The notes: generated by a model not told the origin, from the letters alone. Positions 1 through 5,941 are shown, numbered from the stretch's first letter. The stretch: DNA of 6,070 nucleotides from JBDNIO01 sp041688215 (GCA_041688215.1 JBDNIO010000039.1:1-6070), one strand, 5' to 3'. A program made the numbers and translations.

Positions 1-1
1 A

Positions 2-2686
2 TCCGCGCCTAGAAAGGAACTATACGGCCCGGAAAATCTGATCGGCGATGCTGGCACGCTGCAATCACAATACGCATTACTTAGTGCCAGTTTGGAGCCG
101 TTGCAAGAATGGCTTATCAATACTGATATTTCCCTTGAAAAAACCCAGTGGATAATCTCCCAAGTCCATGAACTACACGGAATGCAGGAAAAATTTTCGG
201 ATAATAATGCTATTAAATCGGCATTTAGCGACGCCGTTAAGCTAAATTTTGGATTAGGGGAAGACAATACGCGGGCTGTCGCATCCGTCAGGGCTACACT
301 GGAGTTTGCGACGCACATCCACAGCAAACTGCGTTTTAAGCCTCTAAGTGACGCCGTTTTAGCGATCGAGACTTCCTCTCAGTATTCAGAATTGAAGTCT
401 AATGGACATCCCTACCGGGAACTCTGGGATGCACAAAAATCCGCACTAGCGAAATTCGAAAACGAGACAGCGCTCGACTTGGACAAGTGGATGCGCCAAA
501 CCGATACCACCACACAGGGTCTGATTTCGAGAAATGAAAAAGCCATTAGCAGACCAGAGTGGCTAAATGGATGGGTCAATTACATTCGAATACGGAACGA
601 AATGGAAGCAAGTGGCCTTGGGCGTATTTGGACCCAGGTCAATAGCGGCCAATTGGATGTCGATCAAACGCAGAACGCCATGCACTTAGCTATTTTCGAT
701 CAATTGGCTCGGGAAATACTCACTCACAAACCACGTCTGGCGCAGTTCTCTGGACGAAATCAGACCGCGCGCCAAAACACCTTCCGGAAATACGATCACA
801 AACTAAAACAACTGCAACAAGAGAGAATCGCCAGCGTCGTTGCGGAACACAACGCCCCCAGTGGCCGCGCTGGAGGACGTAAGTCTGAATACACAGAAAT
901 GGCGTTGTTAAAAAACGAATTGAGCAAAAAGACACGCCATATACCGATTCGACAACTCATTAATCGTGCCAGTCAAACTCTTATCGAGTTAAAACCTTGT
1001 TTCATGATGGGTCCCATGTCCGCAGCACATTACCTACGCCCCGGCCAATTGGAATTCGATCTTGTAGTCATGGACGAAGCCTCTCAGGTTAAACCAGAGG
1101 ACGCCTTAGGTGTAATTGCACGAGGCAAACAACTCATCGTGGTTGGCGATCCAAAACAGCTACCGCCGACCAGCTTCTTTGATCGCCAGGATATGATCGA
1201 GGACGAGGACAGTGCCGCTATTGCACAAACCGACAGCATCCTGGATGCCGCACTACCGCTATTCAAAATGCGTCGTTTACGCTGGCATTACCGGTCGCAA
1301 CACCAAAGCCTGATCGCGTTCTCTAACAAGAATTTTTATGACAACGACCTTGTCGTTTTCCCCTCGCCGCATGCCAAAGCAGATGGTTTCGGCGTTAAAT
1401 TCACCTATGTCGAAGGCGGGCGCTTTGTAAATCAGTACAACGTAGAAGAAGCTCGCATTGTCGCCAAAGCTGCGGCAGAGCACGCCCTTAATTGCCAAGA
1501 TGAATCGCTCGGTATCGTGGCGATGAGTTCCAAACAACGCGAACAGATAGAGCGCGCCCTTGAGGAAGAGTGCAAGGCGGATCCAATAGTTGCGGACGCA
1601 ATAGAGCAGTTACGCAGCAGAGACGAGGATCTTTTCATTAAAAATCTGGAAAACGTCCAGGGTGATGAAAGAGACGTTATATATATTTCTTTCACCTACG
1701 GTCCTGGCGAAGTCGGTGGACGCGTCTTCCAGCGTTTCGGGCCTATCAACTCTGACGTCGGCTGGCGACGACTCAACGTATTATTTACACGCTCAAAGAA
1801 ACGTATGCACGCGTTTAGCTCAATGCGGGCTGAGCACGTGGAAATTTCCCCGACTTCCAAACGCGGAGTTCAAGCACTAAAAAACTTTCTACACTATGCG
1901 GAAAAAGGCCAAATGGGCGGTGCAGCCATACATACCGGCAAACCGCCTGATAGCGATTTTGAAGTTGCTGTAATCGACGCCCTGCACATTCAAGGGTTTG
2001 CATGTGAGGCGCAAGTAGGCGTAGCCGGATTCTTCATTGATATTGCGGTAATCGATCCAGGAAGACCTGGCCGTTTTCTAATGGGCATAGAATGCGATGG
2101 TGCGACCTATCACTCTGCAAAGTCAGCCCGTGATAGGGACAGATTACGGCAGGAAGTGCTGGAAGGTCTCGGCTGGAATATTAGACGCATTTGGTCTACC
2201 GATTGGTTTAGCAATCCGATGGGTGAATTGGACCCCATTATCCGCGAACTACATAGACTGAAAACAGAACCGGCTTACGACCAACAATCTGAAAAAGAAG
2301 AAGAGCCGCAATACGCGTATACGCCGGCGATAGTGGAGATTGGAAAAGAGCAAGAGCTCAGCGAAATGGTGAATCAAACGGGCTCGCTCAAAATCCAGTT
2401 AGAGGGATTGGCCGATTCTCTAATAGCAAGTACCTTTCCCGACACACCGAAAGACGAGCGTTTTCTGCGCCCCGCCATGATCGAAGCACTACTTGAACAT
2501 GAACCCGTATCCCGCTCTGAGTTCACTGAGAAAATTCCGTATTACCTGCGCAACGCAACCAACAAAAAGGAAGCAATATCGTTCCTCGACCAAGTGCTAG
2601 ACATAATCGCTGGCGTAGAACAGCCGGAAGTTTTAGAAAAAGATCACGAAGTGAATACGGCGAGCAATGTCCTATTCCAGATTTGA
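2..2686 (+). CDS. C-terminal part of a giant SF1 helicase with Vsr/DUF559-like nuclease domain (Hhe-type, 5' partial)
   Basis: The frame is open from base 2 to the TGA at 2684-2686, so 894 residues are visible and the true start lies left of the window; the TTG at 92 is only an internal codon. Counting from base 2, Upf1-like SF1 helicase motifs appear in order: DEAS (motif II) at 358-361, GDPKQLPP (III) at 382-389, RLRWHYRS (IV) near 425-432, QGDERD (V) at 553-558 and RRLNVLFTR (VI) at 589-597. Walker A is not present and should be upstream. A nuclease domain of the REase_MTES_1575/Vsr-DUF559 type follows at about 648-745, with D680 and the ECDG-x-x-YH signature at 697-704. A Glu-rich linker near 760-770 leads to an unassigned tail. 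DUF4011-helicase-Vsr proteins are known anti-phage factors (Hhe), so ATP-driven nucleic-acid translocation coupled to cleavage of invading DNA is the inferred role. A helicase-nuclease of repair or plasmid defence is the alternative. No frameshift is seen. Confidence 0.9.
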   Translation, partial: SAPRKELYGPENLIGDAGTLQSQYALLSASLEPLQEWLINTDISLEKTQWIISQVHELHGMQEKFSDNNAIKSAFSDAVKLNFGLGEDNTRAVASVRATLEFATHIHSKLRFKPLSDAVLAIETSSQYSELKSNGHPYRELWDAQKSALAKFENETALDLDKWMRQTDTTTQGLISRNEKAISRPEWLNGWVNYIRIRNEMEASGLGRIWTQVNSGQLDVDQTQNAMHLAIFDQLAREILTHKPRLAQFSGRNQTARQNTFRKYDHKLKQLQQERIASVVAEHNAPSGRAGGRKSEYTEMALLKNELSKKTRHIPIRQLINRASQTLIELKPCFMMGPMSAAHYLRPGQLEFDLVVMDEASQVKPEDALGVIARGKQLIVVGDPKQLPPTSFFDRQDMIEDEDSAAIAQTDSILDAALPLFKMRRLRWHYRSQHQSLIAFSNKNFYDNDLVVFPSPHAKADGFGVKFTYVEGGRFVNQYNVEEARIVAKAAAEHALNCQDESLGIVAMSSKQREQIERALEEECKADPIVADAIEQLRSRDEDLFIKNLENVQGDERDVIYISFTYGPGEVGGRVFQRFGPINSDVGWRRLNVLFTRSKKRMHAFSSMRAEHVEISPTSKRGVQALKNFLHYAEKGQMGGAAIHTGKPPDSDFEVAVIDALHIQGFACEAQVGVAGFFIDIAVIDPGRPGRFLMGIECDGATYHSAKSARDRDRLRQEVLEGLGWNIRRIWSTDWFSNPMGELDPIIRELHRLKTEPAYDQQSEKEEEPQYAYTPAIVEIGKEQELSEMVNQTGSLKIQLEGLADSLIASTFPDTPKDERFLRPAMIEALLEHEPVSRSEFTEKIPYYLRNATNKKEAISFLDQVLDIIAGVEQPEVLEKDHEVNTASNVLFQI

Positions 2687-2795
2687 TATCTGCATGGCCC
2701 CTCAAATATCCGATTTGTATATATTCCTGCGTGGAGACGCCGGTATTCTCATAGGACGGAACTGACTGCGATACTGCGAGAAGTCCAACACCTCC

Positions 2796-2825
2796 TTGTT
2801 TGTGTCCAGATCAACGAGGTAAACT
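2796..2825 (+). promoter_or_regulatory. Weak sigma-70-like promoter candidate before the small acidic-protein gene
   Basis: A TTGTTT hexamer (2796-2801) and a TAAACT hexamer (2820-2825) are separated by 18 bases, with the gene starting 37 bases further on. The match to consensus is only partial (about 3/6 and 4/6), so this is a suggestion. It matters because no terminator-like hairpin was found in the 176-base gap after the helicase gene, so the small gene could equally be read through from it. Confidence 0.2.
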
Positions 2826-2862
2826 TACAAACTATTAAACTCCAAACTCCACCGTGGCCTAT

Positions 2863-3189
2863 ATGCCTTCTTATCTCGAAACAGTAATGCGCCCAGAAGA
2901 GTTACAACAACTTGGCGTAGACTCGATGACCAAGAAGCAGTACCAAGTATTAAAAGAATGGGGCCAGCGAATGTTCACTCTTGGTCAGCAAATCGTAGCT
3001 GACATTGATGAAGTCAAGTACGACGGCAGGCTCGTAATTCTAAGCGATGGTACGCGTTGGGAAGTGGACTCGTATGATGCATCGACAGTAGATATGTGGG
3101 GTCCGATGGATAAAGTGTTAGTTATTGATGACGAGATGTTCAAGCTCGACGATATGGAGAAGGTAACAGTCCAAAAAGATGACGTTTGA
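2863..3189 (+). CDS. Small acidic hypothetical protein, helical N-terminus plus small beta domain
   Basis: The product has 108 residues from the ATG at 2863. A GTG at 2854 would add three residues, and an in-frame stop at 2836-2838 rules out anything longer. Neither start has a clear Shine-Dalgarno site, and I prefer ATG. Residues 1-47 look helical and amphipathic (LETVMRPEELQQLGVDSMT onward). Residues 50-105 look like a compact run of beta strands around the phrase LVILSDGTRWEVD, then WGPMDKVLVIDDEMFKLDD. The C-terminal half is strongly acidic. There is no signal peptide or membrane segment, so it should be cytoplasmic. I do not recognise a named family. The SDGTRWEVD stretch resembles small SH3-like barrel proteins, but that is an impression. 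It lies 176 bases after the helicase-nuclease on the same strand, so a functional link is possible but unproven. Confidence 0.75.
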   Translation: MPSYLETVMRPEELQQLGVDSMTKKQYQVLKEWGQRMFTLGQQIVADIDEVKYDGRLVILSDGTRWEVDSYDASTVDMWGPMDKVLVIDDEMFKLDDMEKVTVQKDDV

Positions 3190-3283
3190 AATGTAGTCCG
3201 GCCAGTTACGCTCCAGACCATCTGCTGTACCGAGGTACTTGGGCCTAAATCACTTGGCGAGAGCAATAAATAGCCGTAGCAAA

Positions 3284-3303
3284 AGATCGAATACAAAATT
3301 CGA
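3284..3303 (-). terminator. Possible weak terminator after the potassium-channel gene
   Basis: TCGAAT (3287-3292) and ATTCGA (3298-3303) can pair in a 6-bp stem with a 5-base loop. On the minus strand the stem is followed closely by TCTTTT. It begins 14 bases past the stop of the channel gene, where a terminator belongs. The stem is short and A+T-rich, so it would be inefficient; it could be chance. Confidence 0.3.
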
Positions 3304-3317
3304 AACAAGCCCGTTAA

Positions 3318-4031
3318 CTAATCTTCATCAGTTTCCGTGACGCCGCTCCTCGCTTCCTCCCTCGCCCGTGACAAAGCCGTTGTTATAACACCGGTGAACC
3401 CAGCAACAACCCCTAAGCCGGTCAACATCACCAAGCCTGTGAAAAAACGACCTAATCCGGTCACTGGATAGGCGTCTCCGTAACCCACCGTTGTTAACGT
3501 AACTACTGCCCACCAGAGACTAGCGGGTATCGATGAAAAAACTTCGGGCTGCGCATTATGTTCGGCGAAATAAATACCTGCCGCGGAAATATAAAGCATT
3601 ATCAACGTCATGAGCCCAAAGACTTTTAGTTCTTCCTTCGCCAGTGTGAAGGCCCTAAAGATGTGATCCACTGCGCTGCTGTTGCGTAGCAATTTAAACA
3701 ACCGCAACATACGTAGAGCTCGCAGCCAACGCCAATCAAGTCCGATATAAGAGGGTACGATTGCGACGATATCCACTATTGCCCATCCGCTACGTATAAA
3801 TCCGATTTTGGAGTCCGCAACGTACAATCGCAAGACATACTCCATGGTGAAAATTCCTATCGTTACGAATTCAACCCACTCCAATATTTTGTAAACAAGA
3901 CTTGGCAATCCCTGGACGGTTTCCAAAGTAAGGCCCGCTAACGAGACAAGAATTAATGCCTGTATGCAGAAGTCAAACCTACGTCCCGCGGTAATATCAC
4001 TGCGCTCTACGATGTCTTTGATTGACGGCAC
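3318..4031 (-). CDS. Voltage-gated potassium channel, six-transmembrane, single subunit
   Basis: The 237-residue product starts at a GTG (4031-4029) placed 6 bases after AGGAG. It is an inner-membrane ion channel subunit expected to form tetramers and pass K+. Six helices and a re-entrant pore can be placed: S1 about 20-42, S2 50-71, S3 78-97, S4 100-117, S5 134-157, pore helix and filter 166-188, S6 192-220. The filter is the canonical TVGYGD (181-186). S4 carries R101, R104, R107, R110, K113 and R116, a positive charge at every third residue, which is the voltage-sensor pattern; E64 in S2 and D87 in S3 are plausible counter-charges. The soluble tail is short (about 17 residues, acidic end ETDED), with no RCK/TrkA-N or cyclic-nucleotide domain, so gating is probably by voltage alone. 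It resembles KvAP/KvLm-type prokaryotic Kv channels and looks intact. Confidence 0.95.
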   Translation of the reverse strand: MPSIKDIVERSDITAGRRFDFCIQALILVSLAGLTLETVQGLPSLVYKILEWVEFVTIGIFTMEYVLRLYVADSKIGFIRSGWAIVDIVAIVPSYIGLDWRWLRALRMLRLFKLLRNSSAVDHIFRAFTLAKEELKVFGLMTLIMLYISAAGIYFAEHNAQPEVFSSIPASLWWAVVTLTTVGYGDAYPVTGLGRFFTGLVMLTGLGVVAGFTGVITTALSRAREEARSGVTETDED

Positions 4032-4037
4032 TGGCGT

Positions 4038-4042
4038 CTCCT
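4038..4042 (-). promoter_or_regulatory. Shine-Dalgarno site of the channel gene
   Basis: Minus-strand AGGAG stands 6 bases before the GTG at 4031. This decides the start, since GTG would otherwise be doubtful. Confidence 0.7.
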
Positions 4043-4064
4043 AGAATCTACCGTGCGTAGAAGG

Positions 4065-4092
4065 AAAAACACATCAAACAACCTGGATGTGT
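4065..4092 (-). terminator. Rho-independent terminator-like hairpin after the repeat-protein gene
   Basis: On the minus strand ACACATC (4092-4086) pairs with GATGTGT (4075-4069), giving a 7-bp stem with a 10-base loop. A run of five T (4069-4065) overlaps the end of the stem. It lies about 105 bases after the stop of the repeat-protein gene and only 34 bases before the channel start codon. It would separate the two genes, or act as a leader attenuator if the channel's promoter lies further up. The stem has only three G-C pairs, so the strength is uncertain. The rest of the 165-base gap holds a second, weaker stem (TGGTT/AACCA, 4117-4133) and no clear promoter. Confidence 0.45.
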
Positions 4093-4196
4093 AGCCATAA
4101 CCAGCAAGATTAAAATTGGTTGTGAATTAACCACCTTAAAAAAACGGCTTGGTAGTAAGCAAAGTAATCTACGGCACCCTGTATATTCTGAACAAA

Positions 4197-4598
4197 TCAG
4201 CGTGCCCACCAATTTTTATTTTTATAGCTCGGTTCTGGCTCGCCTTCTGTACCTCTGATCCATAAATCATTTTCCGCTTTCGGCACAATGTCGCCGTTTA
4301 TGTCTTTCCTCCAGAGACTGTTGCTTGAAGTGGGCTCTAAATCACCATTCAACCGGCGTTTCCAATCCTTGTTTTTGGTCGTCGGCTGGATTGCGCCTCG
4401 AAAGTCTGTGTGCCACTGATCATTAGCCGTTGTCGGTTTTAGTTTGCCCGTAAAATCTTCCTGCCAAAGCTTGTTTTGAGAGCTAGGCTTTGCGTTTGTA
4501 AAAAAGTCCGGCGAGTCCGTTTGCGCGAATACTAGTGTTGGCGCAAAAACCGCCAGGGCCATTATCACAAGCGAAGCATATTTATTTAAAAAAACCAC
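4197..4598 (-). CDS. Exported 17-residue-repeat protein with invariant Pro-Asn-Trp positions
   Basis: I start it at the GTG at 4598-4596, because AAGGT sits 6 bases before it and it gives a clean signal peptide; a TTG at 4625 would add nine residues. The product has 133 residues. Residues 1-25 are a Sec signal peptide (MVFLNK, hydrophobic core LVIMALAVFA, end LVFA), probably cut before QTDSPDFF. Nearly all the rest is six tandem units of 17 residues (the last is 12 long): KPSSQNKLWQEDFTGKL, KPTTANDQWHTDFRGAI, QPTTKNKDWKRRLNGDL, EPTSSNSLWRKDINGDI, VPKAENDLWIRGTEGEP, EPSYKNKNWWAR. Pro (38, 55, 72, 89, 106, 123), Asn (42 and every 17) and Trp (45 and every 17) never vary; Gly (51 and every 17) is in all five full units. 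There is no Cys in the mature part, no lipobox and no anchor, so it is periplasmic or secreted. I do not recognise a family. A repeat-built binding surface for glycan or peptide is only a guess. Confidence 0.85.
   Translation of the reverse strand: MVFLNKYASLVIMALAVFAPTLVFAQTDSPDFFTNAKPSSQNKLWQEDFTGKLKPTTANDQWHTDFRGAIQPTTKNKDWKRRLNGDLEPTSSNSLWRKDINGDIVPKAENDLWIRGTEGEPEPSYKNKNWWAR
4200..4490 (-). repeat. Coding tandem repeat, six units of 51 bases
   Basis: Unit boundaries on the minus strand are 4490-4440, 4439-4389, 4388-4338, 4337-4287, 4286-4236 and 4235-4200 (last unit incomplete). The period is exactly 51 bases with no indels. The DNA has diverged more than the protein pattern: only Pro, Asn, Trp and Gly positions are held. 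That points to old duplications under selection rather than a recent slippage array. Confidence 0.9.
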
Positions 4599-4604
4599 AT
4601 CGCT

Positions 4605-4609
4605 ACCTT
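4605..4609 (-). promoter_or_regulatory. Shine-Dalgarno site of the repeat-protein gene
   Basis: Minus-strand AAGGT lies 6 bases before the GTG at 4598 and supports that start over the TTG at 4625, which has no such site at the right distance. Confidence 0.55.
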
Positions 4610-4743
4610 TTTCGCGCTGTTGCAAACGTTTATTCTGAGTTTACGTCCAAGGACAGATGCCTGCAACCAAGTAAAGACAACAGAATCACGTTTTGCGAAT
4701 GCCGCCCGAGTAATGTCTGGGCGGGGTCGGAAAATAGGGTAAG

Positions 4744-4749
4744 GTCTTG
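4744..4749 (+). other. IBS1: exon binding target just before the group II intron
   Basis: GTCTTG ends directly at the predicted 5' splice site (4749/4750). It is perfectly complementary to CAAGAC at 4981-4986 inside the intron, the position expected for EBS1 in domain I. Confidence 0.7.
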
Positions 4750-5350
4750 GTGCGCCAGGCAAAGCCTGAGCGCTTGGGAAGGATAAAACAAGGAGGTGAT
4801 TATTCTGAAATAGCGTCCGTTATCCGGCAGGCGTAAATCCTGCCCGCCAAAGCTTAGCCAGCAGCCGGAAGCGACTCTTGCGCGGTGGCCTGGCAACGGG
4901 TACTGCGAAGCCAGGACGAGCGAATGTACAGGCCGCGTGATTGAGCCCCGAAATGACCGCAGTGCGGGCGCCGACGTTTTCAAGACGACGGAAGGCAGCA
5001 ATGCGGGCACCGTCAAGGCAAGGTGCCTGCGATCCCGCCGGGGTCGGAGAGCGGGGCATGTACATACCGGGATAACTTAGGAATCTGGGAGGAGGCCCCT
5101 TGTCTCCATCGTGAATAGCGGTGCTTGGCGAAACCGCTGCAAACAAATCGCCCGGCCCTACTCACATGTGGCTGAATAGTGGGGAGCGATCACAGCCACA
5201 GCGGTGGTACGCATCGGTGAGGCAACGAGCCATTGGGGATGGACCAAGGGGAATCGGAGCACGCCATAGTACCGGTGAGATCGGGGAACGCGCAGTCGAG
5301 CTGAGCCCCGATGTCTTCATACATAAAAGTTTAGAGCGGCGGGTAGTGGT
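4750..5350 (+). mobile_element. Group II intron remnant: 5' ribozyme domains without reverse transcriptase or 3' end
   Basis: The stretch opens with GTGCGCC, the GUGYG start of bacterial group II introns. A 9-bp hairpin follows at once (4752-4760 with 4764-4773, one bulged A), as in the Ll.LtrB-type 5' end. Base pairing of IBS1 (4744-4749) with EBS1 (4981-4986) fixes the 5' boundary. The region is G+C-rich, dense in short stems and free of convincing genes, as expected for ribozyme domains I-III. Its length of about 560-600 bases is what usually precedes the intron-encoded protein. A short open frame ending at 5360 (with RHSTGEIGERAVELSP) resembles the stretch that runs into such proteins, but no reverse transcriptase follows. 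No domain V (AGC..GAAA..) or domain VI was found, so it can neither splice nor move alone. The right end is judged only by the drop to A+T-rich sequence at about 5320-5350. An intact ancestor would have been a retroelement. Confidence 0.72.
4981..4986 (+). other. EBS1 of the group II intron remnant
   Basis: CAAGAC sits in the terminal loop of a small stem (CCGACG at 4971-4976 with CGACGG from 4986), which matches the usual presentation of EBS1 in domain I. It pairs with all six bases of the exon immediately before 4750. A second pairing (EBS2-IBS2) was not securely found; TTATCC at 4820-4825 could pair with GGGTAA at 4737-4742 but lies unusually far from EBS1. Confidence 0.6.
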
Positions 5351-5389
5351 AAAAATTTAGATACTGTAATTTGAATCCAAAAAACATAT

Positions 5390-5824
5390 TCAACAGAAAT
5401 CAGAAATTATCAGACTCCCTGCCGTGTCCGAACCTAAATGCATAACTCCGGGAAAAGGGCTGGCAATAAAACTGGTAAATCCACCGTAGGCACCGTAGGA
5501 GTTCTTAGAATTGACTTCTCCACATACATATACTTGATCAGGTTTTCTAACTACTGAAAGATGTCTGAATTGTGCACTAAAAGGATCCTTTAGTCTGTTT
5601 TTAGCCATCTCAGTAGCCTTGGCAATAATCTCATCATCGGTTTTCTCAGCATATATAGTTGAGCTTATGCCAAGAAATGTGTTGGTAATTTTTAATAATT
5701 CTCGGTAGTTCTCGGTTTGTTTCAATTCCGAATATGTATCCGCAGTATTTGCTATATTTGAAATAACTGCTAATGTGGTGATGAATTCAAAATGAAATAG
5801 CGTTGATCTGCTGCGAAATCCCAC
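5390..5824 (-). CDS. Small A+T-rich hypothetical protein, putatively exported, with VCGEVNSKNSYG motif
   Basis: The frame encodes up to 144 residues from a GTG at 5824-5822, with no good Shine-Dalgarno site; the start is uncertain and the first residues may come from the adjacent IS end. Residues about 9-28 (LFHFEFITTLAVISNIANTA) look like a poor signal peptide or membrane anchor. A charged helical stretch follows at about 33-78. The recognisable core is RLKDPFSAQFRHLSVV (77-92) then VCGEVNSKNSYGAYGGFTSF (100-119). This pattern (residues deleted-for-density around a Lys-Asp-Pro, then a Cys-Gly-Glu-Val-Asn block) recurs, as far as I recall, in small uncharacterised exported proteobacterial proteins. 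It has Cys101 and a terminal Cys144. The coding sequence is clearly richer in A+T than the helicase or channel, suggesting separate acquisition. No function can be assigned. Confidence 0.65.
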   Translation of the reverse strand: MGFRSRSTLFHFEFITTLAVISNIANTADTYSELKQTENYRELLKITNTFLGISSTIYAEKTDDEIIAKATEMAKNRLKDPFSAQFRHLSVVRKPDQVYVCGEVNSKNSYGAYGGFTSFIASPFPGVMHLGSDTAGSLIISDFC

Positions 5825-5887
5825 TAGTGTCCGGTTCGCAGAACGAAGAACCTACTCAATACGATGCATATCAATAAGTTACCCGCA

Positions 5888-5893
5888 ATTATA
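5888..5893 (-). promoter_or_regulatory. Outward-facing TATAAT (-10) box at the IS end
   Basis: The minus strand reads TATAAT exactly. It points out of the IS toward the A+T-rich gene, 64 bases from its proposed start. No good -35 is present (TTGGTG is 19 bases upstream). IS-borne outward promoters are well known, but this could be chance. Confidence 0.25.
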
Positions 5894-5941
5894 GGTGTCC
5901 ACGATTTGAATGCACCAAACCGATTATCCTGCCATGCTTTG

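Noticed and set aside
92..94. TTG at 92 as start of the helicase-nuclease.
   Set aside because: The frame continues open to the window edge, there is no ribosome-binding site, and the family is far longer on the N-terminal side.
720..2705. Several open frames of 60-87 codons on both strands inside the helicase gene.
   Set aside because: The helicase frame holds recognised motifs throughout; the others have none and are shadows.
2687..2862. Terminator or small RNA in the gap after the helicase gene.
   Set aside because: No stem of useful length with a T-run was found; the gap holds only the weak promoter candidate.
2985..3308. Minus-strand frame of 107 codons opposite the small acidic gene.
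   Set aside because: Its Ser/Thr-rich composition is the mirror of the acidic sense frame, with no start signal.
4140..4160. Seven-T run on the minus strand after the repeat-protein gene as a terminator.
   Set aside because: Only a 4-bp stem (GCTT/AAGC) precedes it, too weak; the hairpin at 4065-4092 is the better candidate.
4702..4724. Strong G+C hairpin (CCGCCC..AG / CT..GGGCGG) in front of the intron, possibly a terminator used as a class C intron target.
   Set aside because: No T-run follows on either strand, and 25 bases separate it from the intron start. Class C introns insert directly after the terminator stem and use shorter EBS1 pairings.
4535..4786. Plus-strand open frame of 83 codons.
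   Set aside because: It is antisense to the signal peptide of the repeat protein and crosses the intron boundary, so it is a shadow frame.
4630..5146. Two long minus-strand open frames of 128 and 108 codons.
   Set aside because: They run antisense across the intron remnant, have Arg/Pro/Ala-rich composition typical of G+C-rich non-coding DNA, and show no domain or ribosome-binding site.
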